NCBI GenBank assembly: GCA_019633425.1 | Contig: WSUB01000043.1 | Coordinates: forward strand, 1 to 64,000 | Length of the DNA stretch: 64,000 bases | Direction: 5' to 3' | DNA from: Tulasnella sp. 424 | Lineage: Eukaryota; Basidiomycota; Agaricomycetes; Cantharellales; Tulasnellaceae | Part shown: piece by piece, positions 35,838 to 48,281 of the stretch | Position numbering within the stretch: position 1 is the stretch's first letter | Layout: every line of letters starts with the position of its first letter | Notes under the pieces: model-generated | Database searches by the model: none | What the model was told of the DNA's origin: nothing | Seen by the model: only the letters and a program-made list of their open reading frames with translations | Program-made: the position numbers and the translations under genes

Positions 35838-38833
35838 TGTGAAGTTAGCTGTCTATTAAAATGTCGTAGCGAATCGTGAACGAGGGGGGAGAGAGAGGGG
35901 GAAGGGGAGAGACGGAGAGGGGAGGAGGAAGAAAAAGAGAGAAATATGGGACGAGGGTGAAAAGGCTTTATAGATATTTGGACTGTGTCTGGGGTTACGT
36001 GTATAGACATAGAGGCAAGGGGAAGGGAGAGCAGGGAGTCGTGAGTGGCAAGTGTCACAGGCCTTCATAGCCCATAGGTCGGAAACGAAATCTTGGGTCC
36101 CACAACAATGGATCCTCCTTCCTTCCTTCTTTCTTCTTCTTCTTCCCGTCCGCTGCCGCAATCCCCAGCAAATCCCTCTCTCCTATGCATGTCCTCTTTT
36201 GACTCTTTATCAATTATCTACGAAAACCACTTGTTCGCCACTGATGCCACCAACACCACATCCCACATTTGGATTCTGTCTTTTAGTTTAAGTGGGGTAG
36301 AGTGAGTGACGTCCCTGGTCCAGGCTCTTACATTCTATTTTCTATAATTCCCATATTGTACATATCCCTTTCCCTTCCATTTTTTTTGAAATTATTTCCG
36401 TTCACGGCGAATTGGCAACCGAATCGAGACACGTGGGATGTGGTTACAGTTGCCCGTTTCTTATCTTTGACTCGGTCGTCACATAAGGGCGCGCGGTCAC
36501 GTTTCTAGCCACCATTCTCGTCCCTCAAACGGGGAAAGCAAAAGCCCTCCCTCTTTCTTTCCCATTCCGAGTCATTGTGTCTATGTACCGCCACCGGCCG
36601 GGAGCGACGAATGTCTTCATTACACCGAACGGACCGTGCGCGCAGTTTGACCTTTGAATCATTTCGAAAAAGGAAACCCCAAAAAACGGGGAATGGGACC
36701 TGGAGGCTGGAGCCGAGCGATGTGGAGGTGCTTTCAACCAGGGCAATTACGGCTTCCCAACCGTTCTTGGGCGTCTCATTTGACCAAGCAGCAAATCCGA
36801 AACACCCAAGCCTTCGTCTTTCACCTGCAACCCTTAAATAATGTTACCGAGTCCATCAGCCCTCAGCCTGCGGCTTATCCGCGAGCAAAACGGCATCTAT
36901 GTAGGTGATTTATTATATCCCTCTTTTAGCTTATAAAACAAATTCGAATGGGTATTCCGAGTCCTCCGAACCAAAGCGTAGGAGACACGTGCACTTTTTG
37001 CTTTCACCCACCGACATGTCTTCTTACACCGACGGCCCTAGGAAAAAGTCTTCCACGCACGCGCCCTCTCATCGTCATCAGACTCAGACGGCTAAAGCGA
37101 AAACTCTATATAATTCCCCCTTTTTGATACCCTTCCGTAGCTCTCGGGCTTCCGAAGGAGACAGCTTATCTTCTTAGAACCGTTCCCATTTGCACTCAAA
37201 GGAAAAATGAGTTTCTCAAAACGATGTTGAAGAGCCCACGCTATAACAAAAACGGCCCTGTCCATCAGAGGGAGACCGGTGAGGGAACCCGATTCGCGTT
37301 TTTCAGATCCCGACACCGGAGAATCGAGATAAGCAAGGGTTCTCTCTTGTACAAGCGCGGGTAAGCCTTCATTTCAACCCGCGGGCCATGACGCATTGAA
37401 TGTTATATATGAGGTCAAAAGGTCGAGAGGCCTCTCTACCTGATGAAACACCTCGGCCGATGACGTGCGAAATGCCTTTTCTTTTCCATGCATTAGGATA
37501 GTAGAGTAATAGCCAGGCTCCAGGATAAAAAGCTCTAATTCCGTTCATACACTCCCAACTACGATATCATCTCGCTTCCTTGAGAGAATTTTCAGCCAAT
37601 TCGTTGCCTTGACTCCCTGGCTCCCAGCCGTCGAGCTATCCAGAATCGGGCATCTAGATTACCTATTATGTGTTTACCGTTTTAGGTCCCGCAAATGAAA
37701 TGAATGCCTCCGTCGGCTCGTTGAGCCGGCATGTCTCTACATATCTAGGTAATCTGCACGTACTTGCTTTGGAGCAGGCCTCGACAGGATGCACGAGACT
37801 ACTTCTTAGTAGACAGCTGACCAGCAGGGCGGGATTTTACCGGTCGTCCCCGAGGCGCTCGGGCTTTTAGTCCACTTGTCCCGGAAGAGTGTAACTCATC
37901 GGTTAGGGAAGGCTCATGGGAGGATTCCCCATGCCCAGAATCTTTTATCCAATTTGCTAAACGATTGACTGCAATAGTACGGAGATACGACTGACAGGAG
38001 AAATCCGGCATTCTTTGTCCGAAGTCTGGTGAGTGAGTACCTTCGCAGGCTGGGCCATTTGCTCTCGACCATAACGACAAATAACAAAAATCTCACTTGT
38101 CCCAGACTCCCAGTTCCTTTTGTTGCTTCTCGCGGTTCTTCTACCGGGAAAAGGAGACTGCGATTTGCTGTACCAAATACAGTTATACTTTGCTCTGTTT
38201 TCAAATTAACCCTGTGTGAGCAACTGCGACCTAATCATTCTGGAGGCAGGCCCATTGCGCCGTAGCGTTGGTGTGTCCGTGGTCACTTGTTCCACATTTC
38301 CAGCCAAGGCCCGGGTAGCAGATTCGCAAACTTCTAATTCAAGTCATATACGTGGGCTAGGAGCGCCCCTAAAAATGGCAACAAAGACCGGGGACCGTAC
38401 ACAGAGGCCGCGATAAGCTCGCCGATTCAATCGTTGGAACTCCCTGGAATGTCGGGGTGGCTGTACCTGGAGCTCTGCGATCGGGGGTACGCAGAAGGTG
38501 GATCTTATGCCACTCAACCGCCGGAATCCACATTCTCGAGTCCCAGTCATTTAGAAGGATCGATAGACGCCGGGAGAGCGAGAAGAGCCGAGATCGACAA
38601 TAAATTAACAAGTTAGGAAGGAAGAATGACATGATAAGATACACGAGACTCGACAGTTTGAAATTTCGGTGACAACTAAACACCCGATCGTCTTGTAACA
38701 CCCCCGGTTACCAAAAAGAAAAGAAAGGGGAAGTCCCTCAATTGAGAAGATCGACTGCAATGGTCCAGAAGCTTCTGAAAGTCTCTCGGCCAAAGGGTGG
38801 AGGAGGAACCCAAAAATGGAGTTGCAGCGTCTT
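35838..38833. other. Gene-poor 3-kb gap with polypurine tract
   Basis: Upstream of the BCS1-like gene a polypurine run of G and A (about 35876-35945) is CT-rich on the coding strand and probably belongs to its promoter or 5' UTR. The rest contains only short, overlapping, low-quality frames. I found no tRNA, repeat pair or protein family. It may hold a non-coding transcript, but nothing in the sequence proves it. Confidence 0.4.
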
Positions 38834-39624
38834 TCAATCGGAACCTTGGGGGATAACTCTCCCTTCCTCGGCATCATGATTCCTCTGAACGTCCTGAAGC
38901 TGAGTGTAATCCGTCCCAAGGCCCTCCTTCATCTCCCTCCGAACGCAGAGCTGTTCGGCGAATATGATGGTAATGGCCGATCCACCAAAGACGACCAGCC
39001 AGAAGAAGAGCGACGAGGGTAGTGACGAAGAGTAGTACGTGGTCAGGATGAGGTGGTTCAGGAGGAGGGTAAGCGCAAAGTCGAGTACGTGAGTGGGTTT
39101 GCGGACGATATGGTAGATGTAGAGGACGCTGGAGGGAAAGAGTCAGCGAAACCACCAAAAAACGATTGGATCAATACTCACTCAGCGCCGCTAGCCAATA
39201 ACCAACAAAGCCCGATAATCCATCCTCTACTCGGATCCGTCCCACCTTCCCATTCCCATCCTTGCAAAACGCTGCCACCTCCAAGCCTCTTCCCGCCACT
39301 CCACACTCCGCGAAAGGCGCTCCAGCCACGACTGTCGTCCCCTTCCATGCCGGTGATCGTCGCCCGCCCAGCCATCTCTCGCCAATCCATGATCATGCCG
39401 ACGCTACCTGCCCCGCCTTGGTGGGCTAAGGCATGAGGTTCGGCGAATACCGAGAGAAGTGGGGGGATGATGAATGAGAGGGTGAGGTAGTGGAATGATT
39501 GAAGGCAGACGATCTGAAGTTTGAATGCCGGAGGTCAAAACAACACTTAAATGGGGACTTTGTAGTTAGGGCTTACTTGTGAGATTATCAATATTGGGTC
39601 CCATCCTTGTATTCGAGGCGGCAT
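38834..39624 (-). CDS. SYS1: Sys1, Golgi integral membrane protein
   Basis: Four-span Golgi protein that recruits the Arf-like GTPase Arl3/ARFRP1 to the trans-Golgi. Three exons (39624-39577, 39513-39182, 39128-38834) give 224 aa. MPPRIQGWDPILIISQ is the family start. It is followed by IVCLQSFHYLTL and a hydrophobic span, then a long Gly/Trp/Arg-rich loop (roughly residues 45-105; GMEGDDSRGWSAFRGVWSGG), longer than in animal Sys1, then IIGLCWLLASGA, YIYHIVRKPTHVLDFALTLL, TTYYSSSLPSSLFFWLVVFG and AITIIFAEQLCVRREMKEGL. The closing LCxRxEMKEI-like motif is diagnostic. Divergent from the dipeptidyl aminopeptidase gene, with 315 bp between starts. Confidence 0.9.
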
Positions 39625-39939
39625 AGCATGGCCAAGCTCCGAGCCTCCACAAGGTCTCCTACGTTCTCCGCGGCCTTTTCAACCGGTTGCTTTATGAGCC
39701 GCTTTATCGAGAACTAGGGTAGAATGACGTCTTCAAGTCGTTACAAAAGCCACAGCTTGAGGTGTTCGCGAGTAGAGTAGTCGTCAAAAGATTATAGTTC
39801 CGACCGCCAAACGGGCGTGTCGCGGCGTCCTGTCGACACTCCCACAGCTCGGCCAAGCCTCGCAGCAGCCTTCGAACACTCTCTCATCCTAGACTGTCTC
39901 TCATCCCCCTCCTCTCATCCCATTAGACCTCGTTCCACC

Positions 39940-42900
39940 ATGTCGAGACCGACTTACGAGCCGCTCTCGCAAACCGAGGACCACCTCCCTGCAATGGCTG
40001 AAACGCCACTGCGACCACTTGTCTCAGCAGCGGCTGTGCACCAGCGACCTCCAACGTACTACGGCGAAGGCCCCTTCTCACCCCCAAGCTCCGACGCCGG
40101 CGAGGAGGATGTCGACGAAGACGACGATGCGCACGAAAAGTCGTTGGAGGCTCGGAGGAGGATGTTATTGCATCGTCCGTCTACGCAGAACCAGACGTCG
40201 ATGATGGACTTGGAGGACGTGCATCCTGATTATTTACCCCCTTATGAAATTGGAGATGGGTTGAGAGTCGGTTCTGGGAAGGTGAGTTGCAGGCTTTGCT
40301 TGGTCCGGGCCATCAAAAACGGTCCGCTAATGACGCGGGGATTCTTTTTTGTGGGACAGATGCGGACGCCGTTAAAGTTCCTGCTACTAAGTTTGGCGGC
40401 ATTGATTCTCCTGGCCGCGATGATCGGCGTCCTCGCGGCGTACTCCTACGGCGGCTCAAACTTCAGAGCGGTAGGAAGGAAACCTCTTACGATGGACCAT
40501 ATCTTCAATGGGACGTTTTCCGCTGATCGGACGAGCTTGAATTGGGTAGCGGAAGGTGAGAGAGAGGACCGCCTGCGGCTTCATAGCCCCCGTCATTACG
40601 AAACGACTTAACGTCCCCGCCTCACATGAATGCTAAACAGCTGGTGACGGGATCTTCTCCACGCGAGAGAACGGGGACATCGTCCTTCGAGACCTCCGAA
40701 CCAATACGTCGCGTGTGCTCGTCGAAAGGCAGAACGTGAGAGACGAGCATGGTACCCCACTTTACTGGAGTTCTTGGAAATTATCGGCGGACATGAAATA
40801 CTTGTTGATTAAAACGGACGATAAAAAGGTGCGCGCGTTGGCGTCTCGGATCCCTTTGCTCCATGACAAAGTTGGCTGAGAAATGAATGGACGAATGCAG
40901 CAATGGCGACACTCCAGTTTCGGGAATTACTACATTTACGGGATTGAATCTCAAAAGACCACTGCTTTGATACCTCCTACGAATCCTCCGGCGGTCGCTT
41001 ATGCAACCTGGTCGCCGACTGGAGAAGCGATCGCATACGTCTCGTCGAACGACTTGTACATCCTGCCTTCGTTGGCGTAAGTGTCTTGCTCCTGACTAGG
41101 CGTCGTTGATTCAGCTGACATGCGTTTTTGGCACGGACAGCGAGGACACCAAGCCCATTCGAGTCACTTCTGATGGCAACTCGTCAATCTTCAATGGCGT
41201 TCCAGATTGGGTTTACGAGGAAGAAGTCTTTGCAGACGACTATGCCCTCTGGTGGTCCCCGGATTCGACTAAAGTCGCATTCACTCGCTTGGACGAAACT
41301 AAGGTCGACACTTTTACGTACCCGGTCTATAACCCTAGCATCGACGCCTTCACCGTCCACCCGTACACCGACTTTGTCACCATGAAGTACCCCAAACCAG
41401 GGTACCCGAACCCGATCGTCTCTCTTCACCTCTTCGAGTTGGACAAGTATCAGCAGATGGTATCCGACGCTTCGCCCGAGACCGACGTCCACTCCGCCGT
41501 GGCCAACGCGACGTTGGAGTTGACGTGGGATGGTCGCAGGTCCCCCACGGACAGCATCATCACCGAAGTGACGTGGGTGTCGAAGCAGAGTTTGATCATT
41601 AAGGAAGTCAATCGTTCCGCGAACGACGGAAGCGTCGTGCTGTTCGATTTGATGAGCACTAGCTTCGCTGGTGGTCGAGGGAGAGCTGTGCGGAAGTTGG
41701 GCAAGAACGGAGAACAGGGCGATGATGGATGGATTGATGCTGTGAGCAGTCTCGTCGAGAGAGATATTACGTCCTGGACGCTGACCACTCTGTTCGCTTA
41801 GGAGCAAACCATCTACCCTATTCCTGCTGAAGGGGACCAACCTGCAGCCTACCTCGACATCGTTCCGACACCGGAAGGTTACAACCACATCGCTCTCTTC
41901 AGCCCACCGGACTCTGGGGTTCCTCGATGGCTCACGAGCGGTCCATGGGAAGTTGCGGGAGGTATCAAGGCTGTGGATCACATTAGGCGTTTGGTGTAAG
42001 TTATGCCCGTACTCTATGGTGGCGATTCGTTTCGCTGAAAGCCCCTTTCTACACAGCTACTTCGTAGGAACGGTCACATCTTCAACTGAGCGCCACGTTT
42101 ACTCGGTTCCCCTACCACAAAGCTTTTCGGCTTTGCCCACATCCCCCATTCCACCGACTCCTTTGACCGATGACACTCAGTCGGCCTACTACAGTGTTAA
42201 TTTCTCCCCTCTGGCCGGTTTCTATCTCCTTGGATACGAAGGGCCCAACATTCCATGGCAGAAAGTTATCAGCGTGGAGAATAAGAGTCAGTACCTCTTT
42301 TTCGTTGAGAAGTATCTTTTACTGATCTCTTTTTTTCCCCCCGAAACGTAGCTTTCAACTACATCCTAAACGACAACGCTCGTCTCAACGTCACTGCGAG
42401 TCAATTCCAAGCTCCTACTATCATCCACCAGAAGATTGAAAGTGATGGTTATGGTGAGTCACATTCGAAACGAGTTTCCCTTCTTACCTTTCGCTAATAT
42501 CCTTCTCCGCGCAGAACTCAACGCCGTGGAAATCCGACCTCCATCCCTTGACGACTCGGGTCGTGTCAAGTATCCAGTGCTCTTCCATGTTTATGGAGGA
42601 CCATTCTCCCAGACGGTGACGACTAGATGGGACCGAGGCTGGCACCATTACCTAGCTTGCTCTATGAAGTACATCATCGTCATCGTAGACGGTCGAGGAA
42701 CTGGATGGAAAGGAAGGCAGCTGAGGAATCCCGTCCAAGGAAACCTAGGCTATTTCGAGACGAAGGATCAGATCAACGCTGCCAAGTAAGGCTAAAACTG
42801 ACCATTGAAGCACGAATCAGGGCTGACGTCGACGATTGTAGGATCTGGGCTTCTAAGCGATACGTCGACACCAAGCGGATTGGAATTTGGGGATGGGTGA

Positions 42901-43512
42901 GACCGATTCTGTGCCCTCAGAAGCATGCCCCTTGCTGACTCCGTTTTCTGCCGATAGTCCTATGGTGGATTCATGGCATCCAAAGTTGCCGAAGCCAACG
43001 CAGGTATCCACAACCTAGCAATGTCTGTGGCCCCCGTGACCTCGTGGAGACTTTACGATTCTATCTACACGGAACGATATATGGGCTTGCCTCAGGACAA
43101 TCCATCCGGCTACACGAATGCATCCATCTCCGACGTCGCTGGGTTCCATAACATCAACTTCCTCTTGGCACATGGTAGCGGCGACGACAACGGTGCGCTT
43201 TCTCCGACTCGCCATAACAAAACGTGACGGTTACTAACGAAGGCGTAAACGCATTTAGTCCACTTTGCCAACTCGGCTCACCTCTTAGACATGCTCACCC
43301 AAGACCAAGTGCGAGGGTTCTGGTTCCGAATGTTTACTGACAGGTAGACCAAAAAATGTCACTCTGGAAGCGGAGCGCTTACGTCGTCTTTTTTTTTTTT
43401 GTCTAGCGATCACTCGATTGGGAAGCGAGGAGCTTACCGCGAGCTCCATGAATGGATGACCAGCTTTTTACTCGAGAAGTGGGGGAAAGGAGCCATTAGA
43501 CGAAGTGGTTGA
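39940..43512 (+). CDS. Type II membrane dipeptidyl aminopeptidase (DPP IV family, Ste13/Dap2-like)
   Basis: S9B serine peptidase removing N-terminal X-Pro/X-Ala dipeptides, in yeast at the Golgi (Ste13) or vacuole (Dap2). Cytosolic N-terminus of about 110 residues with acidic runs, then one transmembrane anchor (PLKFLLLSLAALILLAAMIG), then a luminal beta-propeller (ATWSPTGEAIAYVSSNDLYI, NGVPDWVYEEEVFADDYALW, LWWSPDSTKVAFTRLDE, with the family's conserved double Glu) and the hydrolase domain (YPVLFHVYGGPFSQTVTTRW, IIVIVDGRGTGWKGRQLRNP). The catalytic serine lies in GWSYGGF, assembled across an intron (GGA TGG|TCC). The Asp is in AHGSGDDNVHF and the His in SDHSI. N-glycosylation sequons are common. 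I chose the ATG at 39940 (CCACCATG). More than ten exons. Confidence 0.92.
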
Positions 43513-44053
43513 TTTTTAGTCGAAGTATTTACTGTATATCATTATTCATGGGGTTCCATGCTACCCTCAGTCGTTCTTTAATTCTTCGCTAGCTCGACTC
43601 CTTACTTCGAATATCAACCCTGTTGGCGAGGACGGCCAACGACCAAGAGAGGTCATTCAGGCGTCTTAATGATATGGTGATCTAAAGGAAGAAGTCCTCC
43701 GTCTGGACAGAGACAAAAAGAGGATCGAGTAGATCAAGAACATATTCGCTGCAAAGTGAACTGGGCGGCTGATAGAGTGACGGGGCTCGTTCACAGCGGC
43801 CGGAGGTTTCGCACCATGTACAAGGTACCGGGACTGCCCGGGGCAGCTTAAGTTATCTTGTGTTTAAGGTCTTCATACCCGGCCTGCACTGTCTTAGTAA
43901 CTTCGCCCCGGTTTTCTTCATGGACGTGGAGGCGGAAGCACGCGGAGAGGTGCGCTGCGTAAAGCGGCTCATAAGGTCCCCGCGTTCCTGGATCGGGTCC
44001 TCAGCCCAGTCTTCCTCGCCGACCCTCTCCGGACCACCACCTCGACCGAGGCA
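43513..44053. other. Intergenic region, nothing recognised
   Basis: 541 bp between two genes on the same strand. It holds the 3' flank of the peptidase gene and the promoter of the methyltransferase gene; no further feature seen. Confidence 0.4.
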
Positions 44054-45117
44054 ATGAGCAACGATTCCGGGTATTCGTCCGACGAACAAGTCCTCCCTGA
44101 TCTAATCCCACCCAGCGAGAACTTGGAGAACGAAGACGATGTCATCTTGCCTTCTCAAACGTCAAGCGTCCTAAGCGAGGATACGCTGAGGATCACGTTC
44201 AACCCCACTGGCGTTCCGAACGAAGTAGACGTATGGATTGACAGGAGACCTGGATGCGGGGGTACTACGTGGCCTGCTGGAAGGGTATGGCTCGTTACTG
44301 AGCTCCGTGGACACCGTGAAATGACTCTGACATTCGAGCCAAGGTGTTGTCGGACTATCTTACCCGACGGGGCAGGGACAATCTTGCAGGGAAGCATTGT
44401 CTTGAACTCGGTGCTGGAACGGGACTTGTTGGAATTGCGGCCGCTAAGCTCGGTGCTCGGGTGGTTGTCACGGACCAAGGGTTAGCCGTCCGTGCTCGTT
44501 CTACCTATGCAATCGTTACGAGCTGGCACATGCCATCTTAGGCCTTTCGTGCCCATCATGGAGACCAACGTCAGGCTCAACGGTGTCGATAACGAAGTCC
44601 AAGCTCTCGAACTTAATTGGTAAGGCCGCTAGATGTTGCCCGATTCACCCCCACTGACGCCCGAGGCTCGCACTAAGGGGAGAGCCTCTTCCACCAAACC
44701 TTGGCCCGGTCGACATCATCCTTGCCGCCGACTGCGTCTACTTTGTGGAAGCCTATTCCCTCTTGATTCAGACTCTTTGCGACCTGGGCGACGCTTACCC
44801 CAATGCGGAGTTCTTGTTCTGCTATCGAAGAAGGAAAAAGGTGAAGCCCATTGATTGATTGGCGAGCGTTTTCGCCAGCTCATTGTCCTGCCATGAACTC
44901 CACTAGTCGGACAAGCGTCTTTTCCCATCGCTGCTGAGAAAACACTTCAACTGGAAGGAGGTGAGACGCCTGCGAGCTCGTGTCAGAAATTGGCCAAAGC
45001 TCATCGAAACGCTAGGTTGCGGACGACCCGAACAGGAGCATATACTCGCGAAAGGACGTCTGCTTGCTTCATCTCACACGTCGGAAAGAAGGCAATACGG
45101 GGAAGAAGACGCGGTAG
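44054..45117 (+). CDS. Efm6/METTL21-type protein-lysine N-methyltransferase
   Basis: Six exons (44054-44284, 44344-44480, 44542-44619, 44678-44840, 44907-44960, 45016-45117) give 254 aa. Seven-beta-strand SAM-dependent methyltransferase: an acidic, Ser-rich N-terminus, then VWIDRRPGCGGTTWPAGRVL (the GGxxWPA signature of family 16 methyltransferases), SAM-binding motif I CLELGAGTGLVGIAAAKLGA, the motif II region VVVTD, LNWGEPLPP, then IILAADCVYFVEAY (the D-x-Y post-motif), and a C-terminal strand DDPNRSIYSRKDVCLLHL. Yeast Efm6 methylates eEF1A. Assignment to Efm6 rather than another METTL21 member rests on the PGCGGTTWPAG block and is moderately firm. Its stop and that of the next gene are convergent, 246 bp apart. 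Confidence 0.82.
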
Positions 45118-45363
45118 CTCGATGGGCAGGGCTCCCAGTCACACCAGATCCATTAAAAGCAAAAACCCGTGAATGCCATTGCGAACAGAGATCGTGCATG
45201 GTATGTATGGTATGCGAGTCCAAGCGAAAACACACAAGAGCGGTCCGACGAAAGTACGAGCGACGAAATATAATAAGAGGCAATAATAGGAAAAAGACCC
45301 TAACGGACGACATAACCGAAACGAACGTGCTCATAGGATGAGAGTGACGTATATCAGACTCTC

Positions 45364-46390
45364 TTATGCCAGAGCAAGGATACCAGCGGCAGCGACGGCT
45401 CCGACGGCGTAGGCCATACCCTGGGCGGAAACGCGACCGCTGCCGTTGGTAGAGGGTTTGGCAGCAGCAGCGCTGGCTGATGCGGATGCAGAAGACTTGG
45501 CAGCAGTGGCGGCAGCTGCGGCGGAGGTGACCAACTTGGTGGCGGAAGAGACAGAGGACGCCGAAGATGGCATGGACATGCTCATGCTCATCGAGCCGGA
45601 AGCGCTGCCGGTAGCGCTAGCGGAGGAAGCTCCGGCGGGGCCCTGGCCAGTGATGTAAGAAGGAGCGGCCTTGGCTGTAGAAGGATCAGTGAGCGCGCCA
45701 GTGCCCCATGGGACGTTGGTGCCGTCGGGTTGAGTCTGGTTTTCGGCGGCTACGGTTGAGCCATCAGCGCCAGCAATCTAAAAGGAGAAACGGAACGTTT
45801 AGCCAAAGCAACAACGGTTACTCTGATTGATGGAATGCTCACGGTGAATCGAGTGGTCCAGAGCAGCTTGGTGGGCTCAGTAGCATGAGAGAATTGGTAG
45901 AAGTAGATGGGCGCGTTCGGGGTAACCTATATGTCGATCAAAGCCGTCAGCGGCACACTTCCTAAGGGATTCCAGGAAATGACTCACGTCAGGGCAAGTC
46001 CAAGTATAAGTCGTGGCAGCTGCAGAAGTTGTGTCGACGGTCGCGATGGCTGGACAGGAGAAATCACAGGGTCAGGGTCAAACAGATCAGCACTGCCAAG
46101 CGCATTGGAAAACTGACTGGTGATGGGGACCATGTTCCAGTTGTCGCCGGTCATGAGCTGGATGTTAGTCTGAAAGGCAGAAAGACGAGCGTGTCGCTGT
46201 GAGCGGGGCCCCTTTCGGTGACGGGATTCAAGTGCCGACCAACCTGGGTCCATTTGCCAGTGGTATCAGCCGACCACGAGATCACGCAGTCGCCACCAAC
46301 GTTGGAGGTGGTAGGAGTTAAAGGTGAAGGATCTGCGAGAGCCTTGCTGGCGAGGGCGGCGAGGACGAAAGCGGAGGTGAGGGCGAACAT
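45364..46390 (-). CDS. GPI-anchored Ser/Ala-rich cell-surface protein (Kre9/Knh1-like N-domain)
   Basis: Five exons (46390-46244, 46169-46118, 46049-45988, 45926-45843, 45777-45364) give 252 aa. Signal peptide MFALTSAFVLAALASKALA. The N-domain (VGGDCVISWSADTTGKW, TNIQLMTGDNWNMVP, TTYTWTCPDVTPNAPIYFYQ, WTTRFTIAG) is the Kre9/Knh1-like Ser-Thr-rich GPI-protein domain common in fungal walls. A Ser/Ala/Met-rich stalk follows (GSASGSMSMSMPSS), then NGSGRVSAQG and a hydrophobic end (MAYAVGAVAAAGILALA) that fits a GPI-attachment signal. Likely on the plasma membrane or wall, O-mannosylated. The biochemical role of this family is unclear. Confidence 0.82.
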
Positions 46391-46764
46391 AGCTGACGAT
46401 CGAGGTTGCAAAAAAAAAGGTGGTAAGAATGGGGGTTTTTGTAAGCTAAAGATATAGCTGAGAAGGTTTGTAAAGTTATCCAAGGAGTGGAAGGGTAAAA
46501 GGGGGGGTGGTGGGCTTTTGAGGCTGAAAGAGAGAGCGGGAGGGAGATGGAGAGAAAAAGACAGCGAGCGGACGGGGAAAAGTCGAGGCTGTCCCGGCTT
46601 ACGTAACGCGCGGAATTCAGCCAGCGAAACAACACCAACCGTGCCTCACGATCGTTGACCTAAATTTGCCGCCCAGCCCTTGGCATCTCACATATCACCA
46701 GCACGTATTTTAAAGCCACTACAACCACTTCACAACACGGGAGATCTCGGAGCCCCCCAATTTC
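46391..46764. promoter_or_regulatory. Divergent promoter region
   Basis: 374 bp between the ATGs of the GPI-protein gene (-) and the lipid phosphatase gene (+). The GPI side has a CT-rich minus-strand tract (about 46495-46560 on plus is purine-rich). No clear TATA box on either side. Confidence 0.4.
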
Positions 46765-48117
46765 ATGAACTTTGTACGCAATCTCAACACAAGACCCATT
46801 TGGCGAGAGTCTATCTCAAATCTCGCATGGTATCATCGAGCATACCTCGTCGATTGTAAGCTTTTTGTTCTACTCGAGCGCTGACCTTGTGACATACTTT
46901 TTTTGGTCGTTGTCTAGGGGGAATTGCTTGGTTCATGTGGCTTGTGGCAGAGATCCTGAAATGGATTCCTGTGCACGAGCGCGACTTTGCACTGGATGAC
47001 CCGATTATCAGCCATCCATACACACATGAGCAGTAAGAACCCTCCGATCTCGAACGCAGTGCAGACACGTTAACCTTTGCTTAGGGTTTCGAGCTTCGCA
47101 AATTGGTATATCTCAGTCATCTTTCCTATCGCAATCGTTGTCTACTGGGGCTTGCTTCGAAGATCCTCCCATGAGGCGCACCACGGAGCTCTCGCTTGCT
47201 GGACGGCATTGTATGTGGTGGCTGGTTCTAATTCTGGGCTTCATTAAATCTAACTATTCAATTAGCTGCATCTCTCACCTTGTGACTGATTTCCTGAAGA
47301 ACCGAGTCGGTGAGGCAAGCAAAGTGCAGCGCTCCCGCGACCTGTGCAGGCTGAACAAAAGAAATGCATTTTAGGTCGCCTTCGCCCAGACTTCTTGGCA
47401 CGTTGTGAATGGAGCGACTCTATGCATGCGTGCACTGGGTAAGCGCCCCAAAAGGCTTCGCGCCATGCCTTCTCCGAACCAACACCGCATTCCCCGCACA
47501 GCTCGTCGAAGGACGTCCACAATGGCAGAATGTCATTCCCAAGTGGCCACTCCTCAACTGCTTTTTCCGGTACATTCCTGTTCACTCCGGCTCGGGCTTG
47601 GCAGCATTTCTTAACTTAGCTCGGCGGCAGGCCTCGGCTTCCTATTCCTATTCTTAGCTGGAAAAACAGGCGCTTTACATGTCACAGCGTCGCCGTACCT
47701 GAGCACCGCATTGTCGAGCCGACTCCTTCGGCTTGGCCTTGCCGTTTCGCCCTTGGTCCTTGCGACGTGGATTGCCGTCTCGAGGTTAGAGGACTATGTA
47801 AGCGATGTCTCCATTCGTACGAGAGGGACATTCGACTGATCAGACTCCCATAGAGGCACCATAAAGAGGACGTCATTGTGGGCAGCCTCATCGGCTTTGC
47901 CTCTGCCTACCTCTCATACACCATCTACTGGGAAAATCCCTTCTCAGACAAGGTCTATCAAGAGGGCTTGACCGCACAACCTCGATTGGTGTATGATTCC
48001 CAGGCAGCGCCGATCTCAGCATCAAACTACGAACTCGCAAACGGATACGAAGATGGCGAGGAGCTAGAAGATCTCGAGGCCCAAGACGACCAAGATACAC
48101 CAAGACCAAGGCGATGA
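46765..48117 (+). CDS. Lipid phosphate phosphatase (PAP2 superfamily, Dpp1/Lpp1-like)
   Basis: Integral membrane enzyme that dephosphorylates phosphatidic acid, diacylglycerol pyrophosphate or related lipids. Eight exons (46765-46855, 46918-47032, 47085-47210, 47266-47309, 47375-47438, 47502-47569, 47631-47797, 47854-48117) give 312 aa. About six transmembrane helices. The three PAP2 catalytic motifs are complete: KNRVGRLRP (motif 1, split by an intron in Gly), MSFPSGHSS (motif 2) and SRLEDYRHHKEDVIVG (motif 3, split by an intron after Tyr). HPYTHEQ near the first helix is also typical of fungal Dpp1-like proteins. The C-terminal cytosolic tail is acidic (GEELEDLEAQDDQD). Substrate preference cannot be read from the sequence. 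Confidence 0.9.
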
Positions 48118-48281
48118 TCAATACAATTTAACGCATCGCCCACGACCAAAAAAGGAGTAGCTCGAAGAAGGGTACAAGACGGGGATTACAGTTATGTACA
48201 AAACGGAATAGTTCTGTTAGACGGGTGCCAAGTGCAACCTTTTTTACTTATCTGGAATAGACAGCTAATTCTGCGGCTCGT

